A stretch of 5,596 nucleotides of DNA from Rhodobacterales bacterium 34-62-10 (GTDB lineage Bacteria; Pseudomonadota; Alphaproteobacteria; Rhodobacterales; Rhodobacteraceae). The DNA lies in assembly GCA_002282555.1 (NCBI GenBank), contig NCJR01000288.1, positions 1 through 5,596 of the forward strand. Reading direction: 5' to 3'. The position numbers and the translations under genes are program-made. This document shows, in pieces, positions 1-5,283 of this stretch. Position 1 is the stretch's first letter, and every line of letters begins with the position of its first letter. The notes beneath the pieces are model-generated. The model saw only the letters and a program-made list of their open reading frames with translations, made no database searches and was not told the DNA's origin.

Positions 1-2763
1 GGCGCCGAGGGATTCCAGCAGTTGCGCGGGCGTCGTCTCCTGATCCTCGGCAATGCGTTCGGCGGCATAGGCGACGGTTTCGCGGGCGGCATCCGCGCGC
101 GCCTCGGCCCTTGCGCGGGCTTCGCGGGCCTCGGAGGCGGCGCGTTCGGCGTCACGCTCGGCCTGTTCGGCGCTGCGCAGGGCGGTTTCGGCCAGGGCCA
201 GCGCATCTGCGGCGCGGGCGCGGCGGGATTCGGCGGTGTCGATGGCGTCCGAGAGTTCCTCGCGCTTGGCGGCGATTTCCTCGGGGGCGGCGCTGGCTTC
301 GCGCAGTTCTTCCTCGGTGTCCTGCTTGCGGTCCACCAGTTCGGCGCTGCGCCCTTCGGCGGTTTGCAGGCGGTGGCTCCAGCCGGAGAGTTCCTTGGTG
401 ACTTCCTGTGACCGTTTGGTGCGGGCCTCGCCCTCACGCCGGACCTCGTCATGGGCGGAGCGGCGGGTCATCATGGTGATGCGCGCGGCCTCGACCGTCA
501 TGCGCAGGTCTTCCATGCTGGCGCGCGCCTCGGAGAGGTCTTCGAGCCCGGCGACGGCACGCTCCGCCTCGAGCACCTGGGCGCGGGCGGCCATCGCCTC
601 CTCCTCGTGCCGGGTGACGGCGAGGCCCAAGGATTCCAGGCGCGAGGCGGCAAGGTTGCGGTCGGCTTCGGCGCGGCTGAGGGCGCGGTTCGCCTCGTTC
701 ACCTTGGCATCGGCGGCGCGGCGGGCCCCGCGGGCGGCCTGATCGGCGGCGGTCAGGGCGGCGAGGCGGGCGGCGAGGTTGTCATGGGCGGCGCGGGCGG
801 CATCGGCGCGGGAGGTGGCGCGCTCCATCTGCTGCTTAAGCTCTTCCAGACGGTTGAGCTGTTGCAGGCGCAGGGCGGCGGCGGAGGGGGCATCTTCGGC
901 CCAGGCGCGGAACCCGTCCCAGCGCCACAGATCGCCTTCCAAGCTGACAAGGCGCTGGCCAGGTTTCAGAAGGGGCTGGAAGCGCGGGCCATCATCGGGA
1001 TCGACAAGGCCGATCTGACCCATGCGGCGGACCAGCACATCGGGGACCGAGACATGGTTGGTCAGCGCCGTGACGCCAGCGGGCAAGGGTTGCGGGGTGT
1101 CATAGGCGGGCAGCGCCGTCCAGCCGGAGGGACCGTCGGCATCGACCTCGGGCGCGCGCAGGTCATCGGCGAGTGCCGCCCCCAGTGCCTTTTCGAACCC
1201 CTGTTCGACCTGCAGGCGGTCCATGATCTGCCCCCCCTCGGCCGTGTCGCGCTGCACGAGGCGGGCAAGTGCGGTGACTTCGGCACGCAGGGCGTTCAAT
1301 TCGCCCTCGGCGGCGGAGCGTTCGGCGCGCACATCGGCCTCGCGTTCCTGTGTTTCGGCGCGGGCGGATTCGGCGGCGAGCAGGGTTTCATCGGCGCGGG
1401 CGGCCAGATCGGTGGCGGCTTCTTCCTGCGCCTGCGCCTCCTCATAGGCGGCGATGGCGGCGTCGAGCGCGCCTTGGGAGGCGGCGACCGCGTCGCGGGC
1501 GCGCGTTGCTTCGGCCTCGCTGCGGGCGCGGGTCTTGAGGCTGTCTTCCAGCAGGCGATGCGCGGATTGGTGGCGCGCGGCAAGGCGGGCCACGTCCTCG
1601 GTCAGTTGGCTGAGGTCGGCCTCGCGCTGTTGCAACACTTCGGCGGCCTCGCGCGCGGCGGCGGTGGCGGCGTCGAGTTTGTCGGCATGGCCTTCGCCTG
1701 CCTTGGCGAGTTCGCGGGCTTCCCATTCCAGACGGGCGATGGTGTCGCCCGCGTCGCGGTTCAGGCCCGCTTCGCGTTCGATATCGCGGGTGAGTTGTTC
1801 GATGCGGCCCCGCAAGGTCTCGATCGTCTGGCGGGCGCGGGCCTCCTGATCCGTGAGGGCGTCGCGCTGCACTTGCAGGCGTTGCAGGACGGCGGCGGCG
1901 ATCGCCTCCTCCTCTCGTAGTGGCGGCAGGGCGTCGTCGCGAAGGACCCGCTCTTTGCCAGCGGCGCGGGCGGCGGTTTCGGCCTGTGCCGCGGTGGTGG
2001 TGCGTTGGCGCAGGTCATCGTCGGCGGCGGCGCGGGCGGTGTCCGCCTCCTTCCAGCGGCGATAGAGGAGCAGCCCTTCGGCGCGGCGTAGCTCATCGCC
2101 GATGGCGCGGTAGCGTTGCGCCTGACGCGCCTGGCGTTCCAGTTGCGCCAGTTGCGTGGCCAGCTGTTCCAGCACGTCATCGACGCGCAGCAGGTTCGCC
2201 TCGGCCGCGTTCAGCTTCAGTTCCGCCTCGTGGCGGCGCTGATAGAGGCCGGAGATGCCAGCGGCTTCCTCCAATATCCGGCGGCGGTTCTTGGGTTTGG
2301 CGTTGATCAGTTCGGATATCTGGCCCTGGCGGACCAGCGCGGGCGAATGGGCACCTGTCGAGGCGTCGGCAAACAGCATCTGCACGTCGCGGGCGCGCAC
2401 ATCCTTGGTATTCACCTTATAGGCGCTGCCCGCGTCACGGGTGATGCGGCGGGTGATTTCCAGCGCGTCATTGTCGTTGAACCCGGCGGGGGCCAGACGG
2501 TCGGCATTGTCGAGCACGAGCGTCACTTCGGCGAAGTTGCGCGCGGGGCGGGTGGCGGCCCCGGCGAAGATCACATCCTCCATCCCGCCGCCACGCATGG
2601 CCGAGGCGCGGTTTTCGCCCATGACCCAGCGCAGCGCCTCGAGCAGGTTGGACTTGCCGCAGCCGTTGGGACCGACCACGCCTGTCAGACCGTCCCGGAT
2701 CAGAAGATCGGTCGGATCGACGAAGCTTTTGAAGCCGGTCAGACGGAGCTTGGTGAAACGCAA
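1..2763 (-). CDS. smc: Chromosome segregation protein SMC (partial, N-terminal 921 codons)
   Basis: SMC is the ATPase of the bacterial condensin (SMC-ScpA-ScpB). It acts on the nucleoid, loading at origin-proximal sites and extruding or tethering DNA so that sister chromosomes separate. Seen: an N-terminal ABC head with a Walker A motif GPNGCGKSN at residues 31-39, then the block RWVMGENRAS. The Q-loop region VRQGQI has its glutamine at 148, followed by NRRRILEEAAGISGLY. A long Ala/Glu/Arg/Gln-rich coiled coil covers about residues 170-500. A hinge spans about 505-625, with FEKALGAAL near 523-531 and EGDLWRWDGF at 609-618. The returning coil runs to the window edge without an in-frame stop. 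The family is usually about 1,150 residues, so roughly 230 residues are missing, including the signature LSGGE-type motif and Walker B. The TTG start is chosen because the conserved head begins there and AAGGA lies 8 nt upstream. Identity is very secure. Confidence 0.97.
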   Translation of the reverse strand, partial: MRFTKLRLTGFKSFVDPTDLLIRDGLTGVVGPNGCGKSNLLEALRWVMGENRASAMRGGGMEDVIFAGAATRPARNFAEVTLVLDNADRLAPAGFNDNDALEITRRITRDAGSAYKVNTKDVRARDVQMLFADASTGAHSPALVRQGQISELINAKPKNRRRILEEAAGISGLYQRRHEAELKLNAAEANLLRVDDVLEQLATQLAQLERQARQAQRYRAIGDELRRAEGLLLYRRWKEADTARAAADDDLRQRTTTAAQAETAARAAGKERVLRDDALPPLREEEAIAAAVLQRLQVQRDALTDQEARARQTIETLRGRIEQLTRDIEREAGLNRDAGDTIARLEWEARELAKAGEGHADKLDAATAAAREAAEVLQQREADLSQLTEDVARLAARHQSAHRLLEDSLKTRARSEAEATRARDAVAASQGALDAAIAAYEEAQAQEEAATDLAARADETLLAAESARAETQEREADVRAERSAAEGELNALRAEVTALARLVQRDTAEGGQIMDRLQVEQGFEKALGAALADDLRAPEVDADGPSGWTALPAYDTPQPLPAGVTALTNHVSVPDVLVRRMGQIGLVDPDDGPRFQPLLKPGQRLVSLEGDLWRWDGFRAWAEDAPSAAALRLQQLNRLEELKQQMERATSRADAARAAHDNLAARLAALTAADQAARGARRAADAKVNEANRALSRAEADRNLAASRLESLGLAVTRHEEEAMAARAQVLEAERAVAGLEDLSEARASMEDLRMTVEAARITMMTRRSAHDEVRREGEARTKRSQEVTKELSGWSHRLQTAEGRSAELVDRKQDTEEELREASAAPEEIAAKREELSDAIDTAESRRARAADALALAETALRSAEQAERDAERAASEAREARARAEARADAARETVAYAAERIAEDQETTPAQLLESLGA

Positions 2764-2771
2764 TGGCGCGG

Positions 2772-2776
2772 TCCTT
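2772..2776 (-). promoter_or_regulatory. Ribosome binding site deciding the smc TTG start
   Basis: On the minus strand the bases AAGGA lie 8 nt before the TTG at 2763-2761. No in-frame ATG nearby gives a better fit to the conserved SMC N-terminus (RFTKLRLTGFKSF), so this site supports a TTG start. TTG may limit translation of smc; that is inference. Confidence 0.7.
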
Positions 2777-2794
2777 CGATTCCCTTGATGGGGG

Positions 2795-2824
2795 AATCTG
2801 CGGGTCATGGGGGGTGCGAGTCAA
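2795..2824 (-). promoter_or_regulatory. Candidate smc promoter
   Basis: Reading the minus strand, TTGACT (2824-2819) resembles a sigma-70 -35 element. After 18 nt, CAGATT (2800-2795) is a weak -10 with 3 of 6 consensus bases. Transcription would begin near 2788, leaving about 25 nt before the TTG start. The -35 is convincing and the -10 is poor, as is common in GC-rich alphaproteobacteria. It overlaps the left arm of the inverted repeat described separately. Confidence 0.35.
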
Positions 2825-2847
2825 CGGGGTTACAGGACAGCGTTGAC
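2820..2847. repeat. 7-bp inverted repeat in the smc/hupE divergent promoter region
   Basis: GTCAACG at 2820-2826 is the exact reverse complement of CGTTGAC at 2841-2847, with 14 nt between the arms. Each arm contains a TTGAC -35-like element pointing outward, toward smc on the left and hupE on the right. It could be a dyad operator controlling both promoters, or simply two back-to-back -35 elements that happen to be symmetric. Confidence 0.45.
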
Positions 2848-2872
2848 AGCGCGCCATGGACTGCGCCACGCT
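2843..2872 (+). promoter_or_regulatory. Candidate promoter for the hupE-GNAT-GNAT cluster
   Basis: A perfect -35 consensus TTGACA is at 2843-2848. At 18 nt spacing the -10 position reads CACGCT, which matches TATAAT poorly. Transcription would start near 2879, about 20 nt before the hupE ATG. The call rests on the -35 alone and on the position in a divergent gap. Confidence 0.3.
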
Positions 2873-2887
2873 GCGCCATCACATTCT

Positions 2888-2893
2888 GAAAGG
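2888..2893 (+). promoter_or_regulatory. Ribosome binding site deciding the hupE-like start
   Basis: GAAAGG stands 7 nt before the ATG at 2901-2903. This favours that start over the in-frame ATG at 2856, and the resulting protein begins directly with a signal peptide. Confidence 0.65.
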
Positions 2894-2900
2894 TTCGATC

Positions 2901-3542
2901 ATGCGAATTCTGTCCTGGCTGCTGAGCCCTGTACTTGTGCTGTCCGCTGGCCCTGTCTTGGCGCATCATCCGCTGGCGGGTTTGCCGATGCAGACGGGGA
3001 TGCAGGGGGTGCTGTCCGGGCTGGCGCATCCGGTGCTGGGGTTTGACCATCTGTTCTTCGTGCTGGCCGTAGGGGTTGCGGCGGTGCTGGCGGGGCGGCG
3101 TCTGAGCGGGCCGCTGGCCTATGTCGCTGCGATGCTGGCGGGCTGCGGGCTGGCGCTGATCGGGGTGATCCTGCCGCTGGCCGAGGTGGTGATCGCGGCG
3201 TCCCTCATGGTTCTGGGCGGGTTGACCCTGTCGGGGCGGCAGCTTGCGCCGGGGCTCGTGCTGCCGGTGTTCGCGGGGTTTGGCCTGTTCCATGGCGCGG
3301 CTTTCGCGCAAGGCATCATCGGTGTCGAGGGGGCGGCACCCGTGGCGGTGCAGCTTGGATATCTGCTGGGGCTGGGGGTGGTGCAATATGCGGTGGCCTT
3401 GGGTGCGGGCACGCTGGCAGTGGCGGCGCGGGCCGAGCGGGTGCGGCTGGCGGGCGCGATGGTGGCGGGTGTGGGGCTGTTCCTGAGCCTTGAGGCGGTG
3501 GAGGCGCCGCTTGTGGCGCTGATCGCGCGTGTCGCGGTCTGA
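2901..3542 (+). CDS. HupE/UreJ-family membrane protein, putative nickel/metal permease
   Basis: A 213-residue, strongly hydrophobic protein. Residues 1-21 form a signal peptide ending VLA, so the mature protein would begin His-His. HPVLGFDH at 43-50 fits the HX5DH motif of HupE/UreJ proteins, and LFFVLAVGVAAVLAGRR follows. A conserved-type Glu95 precedes a Gly/Ala-rich membrane segment. FHGAAFAQG at 130-138 corresponds to the second family motif, FHGXAXGXE. About six membrane segments are visible. HupE of Rhizobium leguminosarum is a nickel permease for hydrogenase and UreJ accompanies urease; neither enzyme is visible here, so the metal is inferred. The acidic end of the second motif is replaced by Gly138, with Glu143 nearby. 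The ATG at 2901 has GAAAGG 7 nt upstream, better than the in-frame ATG at 2856, which would put 15 polar residues before the signal peptide. It is probably first in a cluster with two acetyltransferases. Confidence 0.85.
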   Translation: MRILSWLLSPVLVLSAGPVLAHHPLAGLPMQTGMQGVLSGLAHPVLGFDHLFFVLAVGVAAVLAGRRLSGPLAYVAAMLAGCGLALIGVILPLAEVVIAASLMVLGGLTLSGRQLAPGLVLPVFAGFGLFHGAAFAQGIIGVEGAAPVAVQLGYLLGLGVVQYAVALGAGTLAVAARAERVRLAGAMVAGVGLFLSLEAVEAPLVALIARVAV

Positions 3543-3546
3543 CGCC

Positions 3547-3996
3547 ATGCGGGTGCGGGCGGGTGATCCGCGCGAACCGGGGGCGTTGGCCCTGTTGCAG
3601 GCCAGCCATGCGTTGATGGAGAGCCTGTTTCCCCCAGAGGACAATCATTACCTGTCGGTTGATGCGCTGCTGGTGCCCGGGATTTCGTTTTTCGTGGCCG
3701 AGGCTGGGGGCGAGGTGTTGGGCACGGCCGCGCTTGCGCGCAAGGCGGGCTATGGCGAGGTGAAGTCGATGTTCGTGGACCCGGCCGCGCGGGGGCGCGG
3801 GGTGGCGCGGGCCTTGCTGGGGCATCTTGAGACCGAGGCGCGCGGGATGGGGCTGCCGCTTCTGCGGTTGGAAACCGGGAACCTGCTGGAGGCGGCGCTT
3901 GCGCTTTATACGGCGCAGGGGTTCCGGCCGTGCGGGGCGTTTGGCGACTATGCGGTCAATGGGACCAGCGTGTTCCTGGAGAAACCGCTTGAGTGA
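3547..3996 (+). CDS. GNAT family N-acetyltransferase (first of a tandem pair)
   Basis: A 149-residue cytosolic protein with one GNAT fold, expected to transfer acetyl from acetyl-CoA to an amine; the substrate is unknown. Seen: N-terminal helices including ALLQASHALMESLFP (16-29) with HYLSVDAL following. Strand 4 is EVKSMFVD (71-78), leading into the acetyl-CoA pyrophosphate loop RGRGVA (82-87, the R-x-x-G-x-A pattern) and its helix. LRLETGN, LALYTAQGFRPCG and FGDYAVNGTSVFLEKPL complete the C-terminal half; the YxxxGF-like segment is typical of the family. Length is normal for a single-domain GNAT. The ATG at 3547 is 4 nt after the hupE-like stop. An in-frame GTG at 3529 would add six residues and overlap that gene. 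Neither start has a clear ribosome binding site, so translation is probably coupled to the upstream gene. I am confident of the fold but not of any specific function. Confidence 0.9.
   Translation: MRVRAGDPREPGALALLQASHALMESLFPPEDNHYLSVDALLVPGISFFVAEAGGEVLGTAALARKAGYGEVKSMFVDPAARGRGVARALLGHLETEARGMGLPLLRLETGNLLEAALALYTAQGFRPCGAFGDYAVNGTSVFLEKPLE
3978..3981 (+). promoter_or_regulatory. Ribosome binding site for the second GNAT gene, inside the first
   Basis: GGAG lies 7 nt before the TTG at 3989-3991, within the last codons of the preceding acetyltransferase gene. It is the main reason to prefer the TTG start over the ATG at 4025, which has no comparable site. Confidence 0.55.
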
Positions 3997-4474
3997 GGGG
4001 CAGGACACAGGCGCGCCGCGCCGGATGGGTCCGGATGAGGATATGGCGGCGGTGCATGCCCTGCTGACGGTGGCATTTTCTTACATGGAGGGGCGGATTG
4101 ACCCGCCCTCGTCCTTGGGGCGGATGGATGTGGATGCCTTGGCGCAGGCGGCGGCCACGGCGGAGGTCTGGGTGATCGAGGGCGATGACGGCCCGCTGGC
4201 CTGCGTGATCCTGACACCGCAGGCGGATACGCTTTATCTGGGCAAGCTGGCGGTGGCCCATGTCGCGCGGGGCAAGGGGTTGGCGCGGCGGTTGATCGGG
4301 CTGAGCCTTGAGCGGGCGCAAGCGCTGGGGTTGGCATCGGTTAGTTTGCAGACGCGGGTGGAATTGGTCGAGAACCACGCCACCTTTGCCGCGCTGGGGT
4401 TCAAGGTGACCGGCACCACGGCGCATCCGGGCTATGATCGGCCGACCACGGTGAATTTTCGACGATCCGTGTAA
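3989..4474 (+). CDS. GNAT family N-acetyltransferase (second of a tandem pair)
   Basis: A 161-residue single-domain GNAT protein, presumed cytosolic, substrate unknown. Seen: MGPDEDMAAVHALLTVAF (13-30) as the first strand and helix, then SYMEGRIDPPSS (31-42), a characteristic acceptor-side loop. VWVIEGDDGPLACVIL (60-75) gives the central strands. LYLGKLAVAHVARGKGLARR holds strand 4 and the acetyl-CoA loop RGKGLA (94-99). Near the C-terminus are VELVENHATFAALGF, with the Asn/His and GF features typical of GNATs, and HPGYDRPTTVNFRR. The TTG start overlaps the upstream stop by 8 nt and has GGAG 7 nt upstream; ATG 4025 is the alternative, shortening the protein by 12 residues. The upstream neighbour has the same fold but differs in the acceptor-side regions, so the pair need not share a substrate. 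Its stop lies 13 nt from that of the convergent lipoprotein gene. Confidence 0.88.
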   Translation: MSEGQDTGAPRRMGPDEDMAAVHALLTVAFSYMEGRIDPPSSLGRMDVDALAQAAATAEVWVIEGDDGPLACVILTPQADTLYLGKLAVAHVARGKGLARRLIGLSLERAQALGLASVSLQTRVELVENHATFAALGFKVTGTTAHPGYDRPTTVNFRRSV

Positions 4475-4487
4475 GCTCTGTCCAGGT

Positions 4488-4772
4488 TCAGCATTTGAGC
4501 ACACCAAGGATCAGGGCCTGATCGCCGCGGACTTCCCTGACCGTGCAGCCGCTGACCTGCTCCATCGCGCGCGCGGCCCTTGCCCCGATGGGGCCCATGC
4601 GCGGGGCGTATTGCGCGTTGACGCGGACCGCTTCGGCCAGATCGCCCTTGACCCTGACCGCAAAGGTACTGCCGTCGATCGTGACGCGTGTCGGCTTGGT
4701 TCCCATGAAATGCGGGCTGCCGCCATCGCAGGCGGGCAGAAGCAACAAAAGAGGGATGAGCCAGCGTGTCAT
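4488..4772 (-). CDS. Small predicted lipoprotein of unknown function
   Basis: A 94-residue protein I do not recognise by name. Seen: a short lipoprotein signal, MTRW then a run of leucines, ending LLPAC with the lipidated cysteine at 15 (type II signal peptide pattern), followed by DGGSPHFMG. The mature part has a predicted strand TRVTIDGSTFAVRVKG (28-43), a helix around AARAMEQVSGC (66-76), and strands to the end with GDQALILGVLKC. Cys76 and the C-terminal Cys94 could form a periplasmic disulfide. Asp at +2 after the lipidated cysteine is an inner-membrane retention signal in E. coli; whether that holds here is uncertain. The ATG at 4772 is chosen because it places the signal peptide at the N-terminus. 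The frame stays open far upstream over the lrg genes, but that extension is not real. A GAGG lies only 2 nt before the ATG, an unusually short spacing. Confidence 0.75.
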   Translation of the reverse strand: MTRWLIPLLLLLPACDGGSPHFMGTKPTRVTIDGSTFAVRVKGDLAEAVRVNAQYAPRMGPIGARAARAMEQVSGCTVREVRGDQALILGVLKC

Positions 4773-4795
4773 GCCCTCATCTGATGCGACCTTGG

Positions 4796-4804
4796 TTAAT
4801 ATCA
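4796..4804 (-). promoter_or_regulatory. Candidate extended -10 promoter of the lipoprotein gene
   Basis: On the minus strand TGATATTAA fits the extended -10 pattern TGnTATAAT with TATTAA matching 4 of 6 bases. It lies 23 nt before the ATG at 4772. No convincing -35 is seen upstream. This is one of the few AT-rich spots in the region, which is the main support. Confidence 0.25.
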
Positions 4805-4848
4805 GGTGAACGCCTTTCCTTTTGCGCGACGCGGCGGGCTTAAAGGGT

Positions 4849-4877
4849 TTGCGCGCGGGCACGCGCGGTGCGCTAAT
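4849..4877 (+). promoter_or_regulatory. Candidate promoter of the lrgA-lrgB pair
   Basis: TTGCGC at 4849-4854 (3 of 6 to the -35 consensus) is followed after exactly 17 nt by GCTAAT at 4872-4877 (4 of 6 to the -10). Transcription would start near 4884, about 22 nt before the ATG at 4906. The spacing and position are good and the hexamers moderate. I see no obvious operator for a LysR-type or LytR-type regulator. Confidence 0.3.
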
Positions 4878-4905
4878 GGGCGCAAACATCATGCGGGGTG
4901 ATGCG

Positions 4906-5283
4906 ATGATCTTGGCGGTTGCCATCCTTCTGAGTTGCCAGTTGATCGGGGAAACGCTGGCCCGCGGGCTTGGCCTGCCGGTGCCGGGTCCGGTTCTGGG
5001 CATGGCGTTGCTGCTGATCGGCTGTCTGGCGCTGCCAAGGCTGGCGCAGGCGGTGATGCCGACGGCGCAGGGCGTTCTTGCGCATCTGTCGCTGCTGTTC
5101 GTGCCGGCGGGTGTCGGGGTGATCAGCCATCTGGATGTGCTGGGGGCGTCGGGGCCTGCGCTTATGGCCGTGCTGGTGGCAAGCACCGGGCTGGCGCTGG
5201 TCGTGGGCGTGCTGACCTTTGTTCTGGTCGCGCGGCTGACCGGGGATGAAGGCGCGCAAGCGCCTGAAGAGCGGCGCGGATGA
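4906..5283 (+). CDS. LrgA/CidA-family holin-like membrane protein
   Basis: A 125-residue integral inner-membrane protein. LrgA/CidA proteins are holin-like partners of LrgB/CidB; in Staphylococcus aureus they modulate murein hydrolase activity and autolysis, and in other bacteria the pair is tied to pyruvate or glycolate-type transport. Seen: four hydrophobic segments (about 2-20, 28-44, 57-76 and 84-109). The family motif GLPVPGPVLGM is at 23-33 and SLLFVPAGVGVI at 62-73. A short charged tail GDEGAQAPEERRG follows. Length matches the family. The ATG at 4906 is preferred because GGGGTGAT, similar to the extended anti-Shine-Dalgarno complement, ends 3 nt before it and the membrane helix begins at once. 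In-frame ATGs at 4891 and 4822 would add polar residues. Its stop overlaps the start of the next gene by ATGA. Confidence 0.9.
   Translation: MILAVAILLSCQLIGETLARGLGLPVPGPVLGMALLLIGCLALPRLAQAVMPTAQGVLAHLSLLFVPAGVGVISHLDVLGASGPALMAVLVASTGLALVVGVLTFVLVARLTGDEGAQAPEERRG

Noticed and set aside
22..411. A 129-codon plus-strand open frame
   Set aside because: Same antisense register as smc, glycine/phenylalanine-rich low-complexity translation, no family resemblance.
451..1920. A 489-codon plus-strand open frame opposite smc, rich in glycine
   Set aside because: It is codon-for-codon in register with smc on the other strand. The glycine/alanine-rich translation is what antisense reading of GC-rich Ala/Arg/Glu coiled-coil codons gives. 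No domain or ribosome binding site is seen.
1..2000. Apparent GCG/GGC-rich repetitive DNA
   Set aside because: There is no fixed repeat unit. The look comes from Ala, Arg and Glu codons of the SMC coiled coil at high GC.
2116..2889. A 257-codon plus-strand open frame that looks protein-like
   Set aside because: It lies antisense to the highly conserved SMC head and runs through the smc start and divergent promoter region. The SMC reading is unambiguous.
2805..3644. A 279-codon minus-strand open frame
   Set aside because: It is opposite the hupE-like gene and the start of the first GNAT gene. The translation is rich in His, Arg, Gln and Pro, typical of a high-GC shadow.
3316..4008. A 230-codon minus-strand open frame across the first GNAT gene
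   Set aside because: Proline/arginine-rich shadow of a gene with clear GNAT motifs on the plus strand.
4851..4866. Small GCGCG...CGCGC hairpin upstream of lrgA
   Set aside because: Five-base stems of pure GC are expected by chance in this composition, and there is no T-run or known operator pattern.
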